A model generated the notes under the pieces. The model was given only the letters and a program-made list of their open reading frames with translations, ran no database searches and was not told the DNA's origin. Shown here piece by piece: positions 19,568-29,282 of a stretch of 64,000 nucleotides of DNA (positions are counted from its first letter, which is position 1; each line of letters starts with the position of its first letter). Source of the stretch: Gordonia jinghuaiqii (GTDB taxonomy: Bacteria; Actinomycetota; Actinomycetes; Mycobacteriales; Mycobacteriaceae); the NCBI RefSeq assembly GCF_014041935.1, contig NZ_CP059491.1, positions 1 to 64,000 of the forward strand, given 5' to 3'. A program made the position numbers and the translations under genes.

Positions 19568-21705
19568 CGCAGTTGGCCGACACAGACGTCGAGGTGTCTG
19601 TCCCAGATCTGGAACGGGCAGATCAGGACCGGGCAGCACTGGGCAGGGCGCTGATGGCGCCCCGCTCGGTGGCGATCATCGGCGCATCCGACGATCCCAC
19701 CAAGACCACCGCGCGACCCCTGCGGTTCCTTCGCCGGGCGGGCTTCGCCGGTACCGTCTACCCGGTCAACCCGCGCCGGGACACGGTTCTGGGTGAGAAG
19801 GCGTGGCCCGACATCGCCTCCCTCCCGGAGGTGCCGGACCATGTGTTCATCGTGGCCGACACGAAATTCGTCGTCCAGGCCGTCCGGGAGTGCGGGCAGG
19901 TGGGCGTCCCGCTCGTCACAGTGCTCTCGGGTGGCTTCAGCGAGACCGCCGAAGGTGCCGACCGCCTGCGCGAGTTGCTGGCGGTGGCCGCCGAATACGG
20001 CGTCCGCATCGTGGGCCCCAACAGCATCGGCGTCGTCAACCCCCGCAACGGTTTGATGCTCACCGCCAACGCGGCGTTCGCCGAGGACGGCATCCCGGCC
20101 GGCTCGTCGTTCGTCGCCTCCCAGTCGGGAAGCGTGATCGGTGCGCTGATGACGCGCGCCAAGGCGCGCGGACTGGGCTTCTCCGGATTCGTCTCCACCG
20201 GCTCCGAGGTGGATCTGACGCTGGGTGAGATCTGCTCGGCGACCCTCGACGATCCCGAGGTCGGCTCATACACCCTGTTCATGGAGTCGCTGGAGAACGC
20301 GGCAGATGTGGGCGCGTTCGCGGTGGAGGCCGCAGCCCGGCACAAGCCCGTCACCGTCTACAAGCTCGGTCGCAGTGACGCGGCCGCCGCACTCACGGTC
20401 TCGCACACCGGTGCCCTCTCCGGCGAGGACGACGAGGCCGACGCCTTCTTCCGGGCGTGCGGATTCGCCAGGGTCGACAACTTCGAGGCCCTCATCGAGA
20501 CCGAGGCCTTCCAGCGCCGGATCGGTCCGCCCACCGCCCACGGCACCGGCCGGGTCGCGGTGATCACCTCGACCGGCGGCGGCGCAGCGATCCTGGTCGA
20601 CCAGCTCGAACCCCTCGGCGTCGCGGTGACCCGGCCCAGTCGCGCCGTGTTCGATCAGCTCGCGGAGCTCGGCCTGGACGTGGCTGACAACCTGATCATC
20701 GACCTGACGCTGGCCGGAACGCGGCACGACCTGGTCCACGGCGCTCTGCGGGTGCTGCGGTCGTGCGGCGAATTCGATCTCGTGCTCTTCGTCATCGGTT
20801 CGTCGGCCCGGCTGAATCCGGAACTGGCGGTGTCGGCGATCGCCGAACACAACGACGGCCCGGTCCCGGTCGCCGCCTGGGCTCTACCGGATGCGCTGGA
20901 ATCGGTCCGCCGTCTCCACGAGGCGGGAGTCCCCGCCTTCCGGACCGCGGAGGCGTGCGCGCAGGCCGTCGCCGCGACCCTGGCACGTCGCCCGGTGGAT
21001 CCGGAGATCTTCCGAGATCGACGCGGCGGACCCGCGGGCGGCGGCCGCGCCCTCGACGAGGCGTCGTCGGCGGAGGTGCTCGCATCGCAAGGCATCCGGT
21101 TCCCGGTGACGACCACCTGCGGCCTCGACGGCGTGCCGGCGATCGAACCGCGATTCCCCGTGGTGGTCAAGGCCTTGTCGGACCGGTTGCCGCACAAGTC
21201 CGACGCCGGGGCGGTGGTCCTGGGTGTCAGGGACCTCGCCGGTCTGCGCGAGGCCATCGACACCATCGTGGCGAACGTCGAAAAATACGACGCCACAGTG
21301 ACTCTCGACCGGTTCCTGGTTCAGGAGATGATCGAGGAGACGGTGCTCGAGGCGCTGGTCGGATACCGGGTCAGCCCGACCGTCGGACCGCTGGTGCTGC
21401 TCGCCGCGGGCGGGGTCTACACCGAGCTCTACGAGGACTCGTCGCTGCGGCTGGCCCCGGTCACCGAGGCCCAGGCGCGGGAGATGGTCGAGGAGGTCAA
21501 GGCGACGGCGATCGCACGGGGATTCCGCGGCGGACCGCACGGCGACCTCGACGCCCTCGTCGAGTCGGTGGTGCTGATCTCGCAACTCGCGCGGACCCGC
21601 CCCGACGTGATCGAGGCCGAGGTCAACCCGATCGCGGTGCAAGCACATGACGGGGGCGCGGTCGCGCTCGACGCCCTTGTCCGGCTGTCCGGGCAGGGGT
21701 GCTAA
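19564..21705 (+). CDS. ADP-forming acyl-CoA synthetase (fused alpha/beta)
   Basis: Converts a carboxylate, ATP and CoA to the acyl-CoA with ADP and phosphate. The 713-residue protein has an N-terminal CoA-binding Rossmann domain (RSVAIIGASDDPTKTTARPL), succinyl-CoA-ligase-like domains with the phosphorylatable His in TVSHTGALSGEDD, and a C-terminal ATP-grasp domain (FPVVVKALSDRLPHKSDAGA). No GNAT acetyltransferase domain is present. ATG 19564 overlaps the upstream stop (ATGA). In this operon it would activate the imported or lyase-produced acid for the two acyl-CoA dehydrogenases. Acetate-CoA or another acyl-CoA ligase specificity cannot be read from sequence. Confidence 0.9.
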   Translation: MTQLADTDVEVSVPDLERADQDRAALGRALMAPRSVAIIGASDDPTKTTARPLRFLRRAGFAGTVYPVNPRRDTVLGEKAWPDIASLPEVPDHVFIVADTKFVVQAVRECGQVGVPLVTVLSGGFSETAEGADRLRELLAVAAEYGVRIVGPNSIGVVNPRNGLMLTANAAFAEDGIPAGSSFVASQSGSVIGALMTRAKARGLGFSGFVSTGSEVDLTLGEICSATLDDPEVGSYTLFMESLENAADVGAFAVEAAARHKPVTVYKLGRSDAAAALTVSHTGALSGEDDEADAFFRACGFARVDNFEALIETEAFQRRIGPPTAHGTGRVAVITSTGGGAAILVDQLEPLGVAVTRPSRAVFDQLAELGLDVADNLIIDLTLAGTRHDLVHGALRVLRSCGEFDLVLFVIGSSARLNPELAVSAIAEHNDGPVPVAAWALPDALESVRRLHEAGVPAFRTAEACAQAVAATLARRPVDPEIFRDRRGGPAGGGRALDEASSAEVLASQGIRFPVTTTCGLDGVPAIEPRFPVVVKALSDRLPHKSDAGAVVLGVRDLAGLREAIDTIVANVEKYDATVTLDRFLVQEMIEETVLEALVGYRVSPTVGPLVLLAAGGVYTELYEDSSLRLAPVTEAQAREMVEEVKATAIARGFRGGPHGDLDALVESVVLISQLARTRPDVIEAEVNPIAVQAHDGGAVALDALVRLSGQGC

Positions 21706-21798
21706 CCATGACCATGACCCAGCCCCCGGCCCACCCCCGGCCTCCGGTCGGACAACGACTCAACTCAAGTCCCTATCCTCGCAGGAGGCAGTGAATTC

Positions 21799-22917
21799 AT
21801 GGATGTGTGCATCGACAATCTCACGCTCACCTTCGGTGACTTCACCGCCGTCAAGAGCCTGAACCTCGACATCGAGGACGGTGAATCACTCGTACTGCTC
21901 GGGCAGTCGGGATGCGGCAAGACCAGCACGATGAGGTGCGTGGCAGGCCTGGAGGATCCCAACGGCGGCTCGATAACAATCGGCGGCACAACGGTTTTCG
22001 ACGCCGGACGCAAGGTCAACCTGGCGCCCAACAAGCGCAACGTCGGCCTGGTGTTCCAGTCCTATGCGGTGTGGCCGCACATGACGGTGCTGGAAAACGT
22101 GATGTTCCCGCTCAAGATGAAGAAGCGGCCGAAGGCCGAGGCGAAGACGAAGGCGATCGAGACCCTCGAACTGGTCGGACTGGCGCATCTGGCGTCGCGC
22201 GGCGCGAGCATGCTGTCCGGCGGACAGATGCAGCGCGTCGCCCTGGCGCGCAGCCTCGCGATGGAACCCGCGGTGATGCTCCTCGACGAGCCCCTGTCGA
22301 ACCTGGATGCCCGTCTGCGAGAGGATCTTCGGGTCGAACTGCGCAGGCTGCAGCTGGAGCTGGGACTCACCTGTATCTACGTCACCCACGACCAGGGCGA
22401 GGCGCTGGCGCTGGCAGACCGGATCGCGATCATGCAGGGCGGCCGGATCTCGCAGCTGGCGGATCCCTGGGAGACCTACCGCGCGCCGGCGTCGGCATCG
22501 ATCGCGGCGTTCCTCGGTGTGTCCAACATCTTCTCGGTCCGGCCGCCCGAGGGCGGGGTGGACCGGCTCCGGCTCCGAGAACATGACCTTGAGATGGCAT
22601 TCGGTACCGAACTCCCGAGTGACACAAGCGATCTGAGCGTGTGTGTCCGTCCCGAACACGTGCGTCTGCGGTCGCTGGACGACGGCGGCGTGTCCGACCG
22701 GCCCAACACGTGGCCCGGCCGGGTCGAGGTCAGTGTCTTCCAGGGATCCTTCGCGCGCTGCTCGGTGCGCCTCGACGCCGGCCCGGTGATCGAGGTCCAG
22801 AGCCACGAGGAGGCGGCCGGTCTGCTCCACAAGGACGACCGCGTCGTCGTCGAGGTGGACCCCAAGCACGTCCGGGTGCTCCCCGGCGAGGTTCCCGTTC
22901 CGGGAAAGGACTCCTGA
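21799..22917 (+). CDS. ABC transporter ATP-binding protein (Fe3+/putrescine/thiamine-type)
   Basis: The ATPase of an importer belonging to the spermidine/putrescine/iron group. The 372-residue protein has Walker A GQSGCGKT at 35-42, Q-loop FQSYAVWPHM, signature LSGGQ at 139-143, Walker B VMLLDEP with the catalytic Glu164, and an H-loop in CIYVTHDQGEAL. A C-terminal TOBE-like region (about 285-365) is typical of this group. ATG 21799 follows a strong aggaggcag site. The permease gene begins one base after its stop codon. It is preceded by a 93-bp gap without clear features. Confidence 0.93.
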   Translation: MDVCIDNLTLTFGDFTAVKSLNLDIEDGESLVLLGQSGCGKTSTMRCVAGLEDPNGGSITIGGTTVFDAGRKVNLAPNKRNVGLVFQSYAVWPHMTVLENVMFPLKMKKRPKAEAKTKAIETLELVGLAHLASRGASMLSGGQMQRVALARSLAMEPAVMLLDEPLSNLDARLREDLRVELRRLQLELGLTCIYVTHDQGEALALADRIAIMQGGRISQLADPWETYRAPASASIAAFLGVSNIFSVRPPEGGVDRLRLREHDLEMAFGTELPSDTSDLSVCVRPEHVRLRSLDDGGVSDRPNTWPGRVEVSVFQGSFARCSVRLDAGPVIEVQSHEEAAGLLHKDDRVVVEVDPKHVRVLPGEVPVPGKDS

Positions 22918-22918
22918 C

Positions 22919-24673
22919 ATGGCCCTCATGACCCCGGAGCCGCAGACGCAGACGCCTGCCGCGCCGGAACCGACGTCCGCCGGGCGGTCCACCCTGCCGT
23001 GGCGCAAGCGGTGGCTGGCCTCGGGCACGCTGCTGGTGATCCTCGCGGTGCTGATCCTGATACCCGCGGCGCTGGTTCTGTTGGCCGCGTTCAGCAACGG
23101 TGTGCCGCGGCCCGGCAACATCAGCTTCGACCTGACCCTGGACAACTTCCGGATCTTCTCCGGCCCCGAGGTCCAGGGTGCCTTCGCCAACTCGATGGTG
23201 CTGGCGGTGGGCGCGACACTGCTCGCCTGCGCGATCGGTGGCGGCCTGGCCTTCCTGGCCGCCCGCTCGGACATCCCGGTGCCGAAGTTCGTCTACATGA
23301 TCGGACTGATGCCGCTGTTCCTGCCGTCGTACGTGGGAGCTCTGGCCTGGTCGATCCTGGGGAGCCCGACCGCGGGACTGCTCAACATCGCGCAGCGTGA
23401 CCTCGGATTGTCGGTGCCGCTCGACGTCTACTCCCTGCCCGGGATGATGTTCGTCTTCGCCATCTACTACTCGCCGTACACCTTCTTGCTGGTCCACGGC
23501 GCGATGTCGCTGATGAGCCCCGACCTCGAGGAGGCGGCCCGTATCCACGGCGCCACCCCGCGGCGCATGCTGGGCCGGATCTCCTTCCCGCTGGCCCTGC
23601 CGGCGATCATCGGGTCGGCGATTCTCACCTTCACGCTGATCTTCGAGAACTTCCCCGTCGCGCAGGTGCTGGGTACCCCCGGCGGCGTCGACACGCTGCC
23701 CACCTACATCTTCCGGCTCCTCAACGCGACACCGTCGCGCGGTAACGAGAGCGCCGCGATCGCGGTGGTGCTGGTGGCGATCGTCGTCCTCGTGACGTGG
23801 CTGCAGAACCGGGCGCTCAAGAAACGCTCCTTCACCACCGTCACCGGAAAGGGGGTGCGCGCCAAGAAGTTCGCCTTGGGCAAGGCCCGTATCCCGGTCT
23901 TTCTGCTGACCCTGGTGTTCTTCTGCCTGTCCATTGTGTTGCCGATCCTCGCGCTGGTGGTCGCCGCAGGCCAGACCTCGCCCTACATGACGTCGATCAG
24001 CCAGCTCACCGAGCCCGGGGGTCTGGACTTCAGCTCCTTCGGCGAGGTGCTCGGGTCGTCGGGGTTCCGCGAGGCCGCACTCAACAGCACCGTGGTCAGC
24101 CTCTTCGCGGCCACCGCGGGCACAGTCCTGGCCTTCCTCTGCGGATACGTGGTGTACCGCTCGAAGGCGTCCGGGCGCACCCTGGTGGAGACGGTCTCGA
24201 TGATGCCGCTCGCCATCCCCGCGGTGGTTCTCGGTATGGGTCTGCTGTGGACGTGGCTGGTCCTGCCGGTCCCGCTGTACGGCACTCTGGCGGTCCTGGT
24301 GGTCGCGTTCATCGCGGTCCAGTCTCCCCAGGGATTCCGCGGGGTGGCCTCCTCCATCATGGCCACCGACCGGGACCTCGAGGACAGCGCGGTGATGCTC
24401 GGTGCGGGACGCACCGCGGCGGTCACCCGGATCACCGTCCCGCTGATGAAGGTCGGCCTGCTCTCGACGTTCCTGCTGCTGCTCATGCTCAGCATGCGGG
24501 AGCTGACCGTGCCGCTGTTCCTCTACACCAGTGACACCGAGATCCTCTCGATCGCGATCTACGACGCCTTCGAGAACGGCGGTGCTCTGCGGCAGGCAGC
24601 CGCGATGAGCGTGATCTACACCGCCTTCATGTTCGTCCTGTCCTACATCCCTCGCCGACTCGCCCGGCAGTGA
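22919..24673 (+). CDS. ABC transporter permease, fused two-domain (FbpB-like)
   Basis: A 584-residue membrane protein with two tandem binding-protein-dependent permease domains and about twelve helices. Each half carries an EAA-type cytoplasmic loop: EEAARIHGATPRRMLGRISF in the first and EDSAVMLGAGRTAAVTRITV in the second. Fused permeases of this kind are typical of the iron(III)/2-aminoethylphosphonate transporter group and work with a single ATPase. It sits between the ATPase and substrate-binding genes, completing the importer. Confidence 0.92.
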   Translation: MALMTPEPQTQTPAAPEPTSAGRSTLPWRKRWLASGTLLVILAVLILIPAALVLLAAFSNGVPRPGNISFDLTLDNFRIFSGPEVQGAFANSMVLAVGATLLACAIGGGLAFLAARSDIPVPKFVYMIGLMPLFLPSYVGALAWSILGSPTAGLLNIAQRDLGLSVPLDVYSLPGMMFVFAIYYSPYTFLLVHGAMSLMSPDLEEAARIHGATPRRMLGRISFPLALPAIIGSAILTFTLIFENFPVAQVLGTPGGVDTLPTYIFRLLNATPSRGNESAAIAVVLVAIVVLVTWLQNRALKKRSFTTVTGKGVRAKKFALGKARIPVFLLTLVFFCLSIVLPILALVVAAGQTSPYMTSISQLTEPGGLDFSSFGEVLGSSGFREAALNSTVVSLFAATAGTVLAFLCGYVVYRSKASGRTLVETVSMMPLAIPAVVLGMGLLWTWLVLPVPLYGTLAVLVVAFIAVQSPQGFRGVASSIMATDRDLEDSAVMLGAGRTAAVTRITVPLMKVGLLSTFLLLLMLSMRELTVPLFLYTSDTEILSIAIYDAFENGGALRQAAAMSVIYTAFMFVLSYIPRRLARQ

Positions 24674-24714
24674 TCCCTCAACCCCGAGACCCAGCTCGAA
24701 GAAGGAGCCAGACA

Positions 24715-25860
24715 ATGAAACTCACCCGATGGGGCGCCGCAGCGGCCGCCCTGGCCCTCAGCGTCTCGCTGGTCGCCTGCGGCGGCAGCGACGGCGGCGC
24801 GGAGAACTCCAAGGAGATCGCCCTCACCGAGGAGATGCTCCCGATGCCCACCGTCGACGACTCCGACGGCCTGGTCATCCACGACGAGGTGATCGCCGAC
24901 GCCGGACTGCTCGAGGCCGCCCGCGCGCAGTCGGTCACCTGGTACACCGGGTCGGGCAAGGAGAGCGCCGAGCTCACCGCCGCCCGGTTCAAGGCCGAGA
25001 CCGGCGTCGACATCAATGTCACCCGTCTGCCCTCGGGCAAGCTCAACGAGCGGGTGCTGAGTGAGCACGGCGCGGGCCGGCTCGGTGCGGGTGTCGTCAC
25101 CATCACCGATCCGGTTCTCGCCGAGGGCTTCGCCGAAGCCGGCGTCTTCACCCCGTACCGGACGGCGAACTACGACCGGCTGGCCGAGATGAAGGACGTG
25201 GTCTGGGAGGACGGCGAGTACTACACCGCCTACTACTCGGCATATGCGTTCGGTTACAACGACATGGCGGTGAAGAAGGAAGACGCACCCGCCGACTGGG
25301 ATGATCTGCTCGACCCGAAGTGGAAGGGCAAGCTGGGTGTGGTGAACGCGGGCGCCGGCGGCACCGTGCAGGGCCTGGCCGACTTCCAGGACCGCGTGCT
25401 CGGCGGAGACTACTGGGCCGGTCTGGCCGCCCAGAACCCGCGGTTCTTCGACACCACCTCGGTGCAGCTCGAAGCACTGGCCCGCGGCGAGATCGAGGCT
25501 GCGACATTGGGCTTCAACAGCACCTACGGTTCGGAGAAGGCCGGAGCCCCCGTCGAGCTCGTCGTCCCGGCGTCCGGTGTGTCGGGCACCTTCAACATGC
25601 AGGGACTGACGAAGGCGGGCGCCGACAACCCGGCTGCTCAGCTGTTCATGAACTGGACCATGTCCCAGTCGGCCCAGGAGTTCGCTGCCGCACAGGGTTT
25701 CGTCAGTTCGCGCACCGACATCAAGCAGATCGCGACCGGCCAGTACCAGCTCCCCAGGGCCGATGACCCGAAGTTCGTGGTCTACACCCCGGAGGACGCC
25801 AAGACGCGCGGTCAGGACATCGTGACCCGCTGGAACAAGGCCTTCGCCTTCAGCGGCTGA
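24715..25860 (+). CDS. ABC transporter substrate-binding lipoprotein
   Basis: Extracellular solute-binding protein of the importer encoded by the two preceding genes. The 381-residue product has a lipoprotein signal peptide: MKLTRWGAAAAALALSVSL followed by lipobox VAC|G, with the lipidated Cys near residue 22. The mature part matches the type-1 solute-binding fold of iron/putrescine-type proteins (VTWYTGSGKESAELTAARFK, WDDLLDPKWKGKLGVVNAGA). ATG 24715 is preferred over an upstream in-frame GTG at 24670 because it follows gaaggagc and begins the signal peptide. The iron-type family includes members binding organic anions; the ligand here is unknown. Confidence 0.92.
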   Translation: MKLTRWGAAAAALALSVSLVACGGSDGGAENSKEIALTEEMLPMPTVDDSDGLVIHDEVIADAGLLEAARAQSVTWYTGSGKESAELTAARFKAETGVDINVTRLPSGKLNERVLSEHGAGRLGAGVVTITDPVLAEGFAEAGVFTPYRTANYDRLAEMKDVVWEDGEYYTAYYSAYAFGYNDMAVKKEDAPADWDDLLDPKWKGKLGVVNAGAGGTVQGLADFQDRVLGGDYWAGLAAQNPRFFDTTSVQLEALARGEIEAATLGFNSTYGSEKAGAPVELVVPASGVSGTFNMQGLTKAGADNPAAQLFMNWTMSQSAQEFAAAQGFVSSRTDIKQIATGQYQLPRADDPKFVVYTPEDAKTRGQDIVTRWNKAFAFSG

Positions 25861-25897
25861 CACGACCGCCTCGGACAGGCGTTCACCGACAACAACG

Positions 25898-25927
25898 AGA
25901 AGGGCCGACCACCTGGTCGGCCCTTCT
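25898..25927. terminator. Bidirectional hairpin terminator
   Basis: A perfect 13-bp stem (agaagggccgacc / ggtcggcccttct) around loop acct, between the end of the ABC transporter operon (25860) and the end of the convergent MaoC gene (25944). Followed by tgtcg rather than a T-run. Confidence 0.88.
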
Positions 25928-25943
25928 TGTCGTCGGTGGTGCG

Positions 25944-26414
25944 TCAGGCGAGCAGGACCAGCGACATCTTGCGGGCCACGCACGCAGGTCGTTCGCTGCC
26001 CTCGAGGTCGACGGTGAAGTCGATCGGCACCAGGAGGGCGTCGTCCCGCGGCGCCACACCGGCGATGGTGCAGCGCAACCGAACCCGGCTGTCCACCGGG
26101 ACCGGGGCGGGGAACCGCACCCGGTCCAGGCCGTAGTTGAGGCGGGCCTTTCCGAGGTCGAACCGGTAGAGGTCCGTGGCCAGCGAGGACATCAGCGACA
26201 ACGTCAGATAACCGTGCGCGATGGTCGAGCCGTACGGACCGTCGGCGGCACGTTCGGGGTCGACGTGAATCCACTGGTCGTCACCGGTGGCGAGGGCGAA
26301 CCGGTCGATGCGTTCCTGGTCGACCATGCACCACGGTCCCGGTCCGAGCTCGACCCCCACGAGGGCGTCGAGCTCTTCCCGGGTGCGCACGACGACCGGA
26401 CCGGATGTGGTCAA
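25944..26414 (-). CDS. MaoC-like (R)-specific enoyl-CoA hydratase
   Basis: Adds water to a 2-enoyl-CoA to give the (R)-3-hydroxyacyl-CoA. The 156-residue hot-dog-fold protein has the hydratase signature FALATGDDQWIHVDPERA with its catalytic Asp and His, followed by YGSTIAHGYLTLSLMSSL. The preferred start is TTG 26414, which overlaps the thiolase stop codon (TTGA) and has an aaaggtgag ribosome site; the open frame extends upstream to 26465 through thiolase coding sequence. It is the last gene of the enoyl-CoA hydratase-SDR-thiolase-MaoC operon. A second hydratase in the operon implies either two hydration steps or opposite stereochemistry. Confidence 0.88.
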   Translation of the reverse strand: MTTSGPVVVRTREELDALVGVELGPGPWCMVDQERIDRFALATGDDQWIHVDPERAADGPYGSTIAHGYLTLSLMSSLATDLYRFDLGKARLNYGLDRVRFPAPVPVDSRVRLRCTIAGVAPRDDALLVPIDFTVDLEGSERPACVARKMSLVLLA

Positions 26415-27622
26415 GCGCTCACCTTTTCCACGACCGCCGCCAGTCCCTGACCGCCGCCGATGCACAGGGTGGCCAATCCGTAGCGGCCGCCGGTGCGGGT
26501 GAGCTGGCGGGCCAGGGTGCCGATGAGGCGAGCTCCGGTGGCGCCGACCGGATGGCCAAGCGAGATGCCGGAACCGTGCACGTTCACCCGCTCACGATCG
26601 CGTTCCCCGAACCCCCACTCCTGCATCACGGAGAGGGCTTGTGCGGCGAACGCCTCGTTGAGCTCGATCAGATCCATGTCGGCCAACGTGAGCCCCGCAC
26701 GTTCGAGTGCGGCCGCGGTCGCCGGTACCGGGCCCATGCCCATCGTGCGTGGGGGGACGCCTGCCACGGCCCAGGAGACCACCCGGACCAGCGGGCGGAG
26801 ACCCAGTGCCGCCGCTTGTTCCGGCGTGGTGACCACGCACATGGCCGCGGCGTCGTTCTGGCCGCTGGCATTCCCGGCGGTGACCGTGGCGTCGTCGAGG
26901 GAACGACCCATGATCGGCCGGAGGGCGGCCAGCGACTCGAGGCTCGCGTCGGCACGCGGGTGCTCATCGGTGTCGACGACGGTGTCGCCGCGCCGGGAGG
27001 GCACCGTGACCGGCACGATCTCCTCGGCGAACGCGCCGGAGGCCTGGGCACTCACCGCGCGGCGGTGGGATTCCACCGCCAGCAGGTCCTGTTCCTCACG
27101 CGTGATGCCGTGGTCGCGCCGGACGTTCTCGGCGGTCTCGATCATCCCGCCGGGCACGGGGTAGTCGGGTCCGCCCGCCGTGGTGCGGGCGCGTGCCAGG
27201 GCGTCGTGCATGGTCATCCCGGTCCGGGCGGCACCCCACCGGGCGTCGGTGGTGTAGAACGGCACGTTGCTCATGCTCTCGGTGCCGCCGGCGACCACGA
27301 CGCGCGCCGCACCGGTCTGCACCATCATCGCCGCGTTGAGTACGGCCTGAAGGCCCGAACCGCATCGGCGGTCGATCTGCTGGCCCGGCACCTCGACTCC
27401 GAGCCCGGCGGTGAGTGCGACCACGCGCCCGATCGCCGGAGCCTCGCTGTTGGGGTTGCAGTGTCCCAGGATCACGTCGTCGACGGCATCGGCGGGCAAC
27501 CCCCGGGCGATGAGTTCGCGCAGCACCGAGACCCCCAGGTCGACCGCGGTCAACGGGCGGAACACACCGCCGTATCCGCCGATCGGGGTGCGCAACGGTT
27601 CACAGATGACGGCGTCGTTCAT
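26411..27622 (-). CDS. Acetyl-CoA acetyltransferase / 3-ketoacyl-CoA thiolase
   Basis: Thiolytic cleavage of a 3-ketoacyl-CoA, or condensation in reverse. The 403-residue protein carries all catalytic landmarks: nucleophilic Cys87 in DRRCGSGLQA, NEAFAAQAL, His357 in GHPVGATGARL and Cys387 in CIGGGQG. ATG 27622 has an aggagatcc site. It follows the SDR gene after 40 bases and overlaps the start of the MaoC gene. In this cluster it is the last step of a beta-oxidation cycle; chain-length preference cannot be deduced. Confidence 0.94.
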   Translation of the reverse strand: MNDAVICEPLRTPIGGYGGVFRPLTAVDLGVSVLRELIARGLPADAVDDVILGHCNPNSEAPAIGRVVALTAGLGVEVPGQQIDRRCGSGLQAVLNAAMMVQTGAARVVVAGGTESMSNVPFYTTDARWGAARTGMTMHDALARARTTAGGPDYPVPGGMIETAENVRRDHGITREEQDLLAVESHRRAVSAQASGAFAEEIVPVTVPSRRGDTVVDTDEHPRADASLESLAALRPIMGRSLDDATVTAGNASGQNDAAAMCVVTTPEQAAALGLRPLVRVVSWAVAGVPPRTMGMGPVPATAAALERAGLTLADMDLIELNEAFAAQALSVMQEWGFGERDRERVNVHGSGISLGHPVGATGARLIGTLARQLTRTGGRYGLATLCIGGGQGLAAVVEKVSA

Positions 27623-27662
27623 GGATCTCCTCGATTGCTGTTCTCTTGCGGGTGGGGTGCGG

Positions 27663-28403
27663 TCACATGAACCGGCCGCCGGTCACCTCGGCCACCGTCC
27701 CGGTCATGTACGACGACAGCGACGACGCGTAGAACAATGCGGCCCCCGCGACCTCGTGCGGTTCCCCGGCTCGCTGCATCGGGATCTCGGCCATCTTCTG
27801 ATCCCAGGCCTTCTGCGGCATGGCCTCGGTCATCGCCGACCGGATCAGGCCGGGTTGGATGGCGTTGACGCGCACACCGTGGTGGGCCATCTCCTTGGCC
27901 GCGGCCTTGGTCATGCCGACGATGCCTGCCTTGGCGGCGGAGTAGTTGGTCTGCCCGACCATGCCGACCTTGCCCGACAGCGACGAGATGTTGACGATGG
28001 CGCCCGACTTCTGTTCGCGCATCTTCGCCGCGGCGAGCCGGGTGCCGTTCCAGGTGCCCTTGAGGTGCACCGAGATCACCAGATCGAAATCCTCTTCGGT
28101 CATCGTGCGCATCGTGGCGTCACGGGTGATCCCGGCATTGTTGACGAAGACGTCGAGCGAACCGAATTCGGTTGTCGCCGTGTCGATCAGGCTCTGCACC
28201 TGAGCGGCGTCGACGACGTCGCACCGCACGCCGCGGGCCCGGTCGCTGCCCAGTTCCTCGGCAGCTGCCCGCGCGGCGTCGGAGTTCAGGTCGCCGAGGA
28301 CGACACGCGCGCCGTGCTCGAGAAACAGCCGGGCGATCGCCAGGCCGAGACCCTGGGCGCCGCCGGTGATGACTGCGGTCTTGTCGTTCAGGAGTTCGGT
28401 CAT
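27663..28403 (-). CDS. SDR-family 3-hydroxyacyl-CoA dehydrogenase / 3-oxoacyl reductase (FabG-like)
   Basis: A 246-residue classical short-chain dehydrogenase. The cofactor motif TGGAQGLG is at residues 13-20, followed by NNAGITRD, the catalytic Ser in [10 protein letters not shown] and Tyr/Lys in NYSAAKAGI. The PG motif region [12 protein letters not shown] is intact. The open frame extends upstream to 28751 into the neighbouring gene; ATG 28403 gives the correct N-terminus. Between an enoyl-CoA hydratase and a thiolase, oxidation of a 3-hydroxyacyl-CoA is the natural role. FabG in fatty acid synthesis is less likely, since no synthesis genes are nearby. Confidence 0.9.
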   Translation of the reverse strand: MTELLNDKTAVITGGAQGLGLAIARLFLEHGARVVLGDLNSDAARAAAEELGSDRARGVRCDVVDAAQVQSLIDTATTEFGSLDVFVNNAGITRDATMRTMTEEDFDLVISVHLKGTWNGTRLAAAKMREQKSGAIVNISSLSGKVGMVGQTNYSAAKAGIVGMTKAAAKEMAHHGVRVNAIQPGLIRSAMTEAMPQKAWDQKMAEIPMQRAGEPHEVAGAALFYASSLSSYMTGTVAEVTGGRFM

Positions 28404-28491
28404 GGAAGGCCTTCCGGTCGGGGTCGGTTGTCGGACAGATCGTTCGGGAAAATCGGTCGGTCGATCGGCGGGTAGCCGGTGATCTGTTGTG

Positions 28492-29280
28492 TCACAAGAA
28501 GTTCGGCTCCCGGCGCTCGAGGAACGCGGTCTGGCCCTCGCGGGCGTCGGCGCCGTGGCCGGCGAGGGACATCGCGGTTCGTTCGTTGGCGAGGAACCCG
28601 GCGAGGTCGGCCCGATCCTGGGCGAGAAGCGATTTGGTGATGGCGTTCGACTGAATCGGCCCGGCGGCGAGGGCGGCTGCGAGTTCGACGGCTCGCGCGG
28701 TGGCGTGCCCGGCCTCCACGGTCTCGGTGACGAGACCGGCGGTGCGGGCATCGGCGGCGGTGAGCGGCTCGCCGAGGTAGAGATGGGCCGCCGCGCGCTG
28801 CTGACCCAGCCGGCGGGGGAGGTGGTAGGCGGTCCCGGCGTCGGCGGTCATGCCACGAGCGGCGAACGGGGCCTTGAAGTAGGCGTTGTCTGCGGCGACC
28901 ACGAGATCGCAGGCCAGCACGATGCCCCACGCGGCACCGAGGGCGTAGCGCTCCACCGCCCCGATGATCAGCTGGTCGGCGTGGACCATCGATGTCACCA
29001 GGTCATGGATGAGGGACAGCCGCGCGGCGGGACCGAAGACGCCGTCCTCCGGTCCGGGCATCGAGGCCACGTCGCCGCCCGAGGAGAAGAACTCGTCACC
29101 TCCGGTGATCACCACGGCCGCGTCTCTGCGTCGCGCGGATTCCTCGAGCCCGGCTTTCAGCAGCTTGATCGTCTCCGCGTCGAGGGCGTTGCGCCGGTGC
29201 GGCCGGTCGATCCGGAGGAGCGTGACCCGTGGGGAGGGGTGTTCGTGGCATACCGGAACGGCGAATCTCTCGGATGTCAT
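28492..29280 (-). CDS. Enoyl-CoA hydratase/isomerase (crotonase family)
   Basis: A 262-residue crotonase-fold protein: [18 protein letters not shown], the oxyanion-hole segment [11 protein letters not shown], and the second block [20 protein letters not shown]. Canonical catalytic Glu positions are not obvious, so isomerase or hydrolase activity remains possible. It is the first gene of the minus-strand operon with SDR, thiolase and MaoC. ATG 29280 has no Shine-Dalgarno sequence, and AT-rich promoter-like sequence lies immediately upstream, so a leaderless transcript is plausible. Confidence 0.88.
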   Translation of the reverse strand: MTSERFAVPVCHEHPSPRVTLLRIDRPHRRNALDAETIKLLKAGLEESARRRDAAVVITGGDEFFSSGGDVASMPGPEDGVFGPAARLSLIHDLVTSMVHADQLIIGAVERYALGAAWGIVLACDLVVAADNAYFKAPFAARGMTADAGTAYHLPRRLGQQRAAAHLYLGEPLTAADARTAGLVTETVEAGHATARAVELAAALAAGPIQSNAITKSLLAQDRADLAGFLANERTAMSLAGHGADAREGQTAFLERREPNFL

Positions 29281-29282
29281 AG

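Noticed and set aside
22730..24715. 661-codon minus-strand frame opposite the ABC permease
   Set aside because: Extremely hydrophilic His/Arg/Gln/Asp/Gly-rich translation, the expected antisense image of a membrane protein gene. No motif seen.
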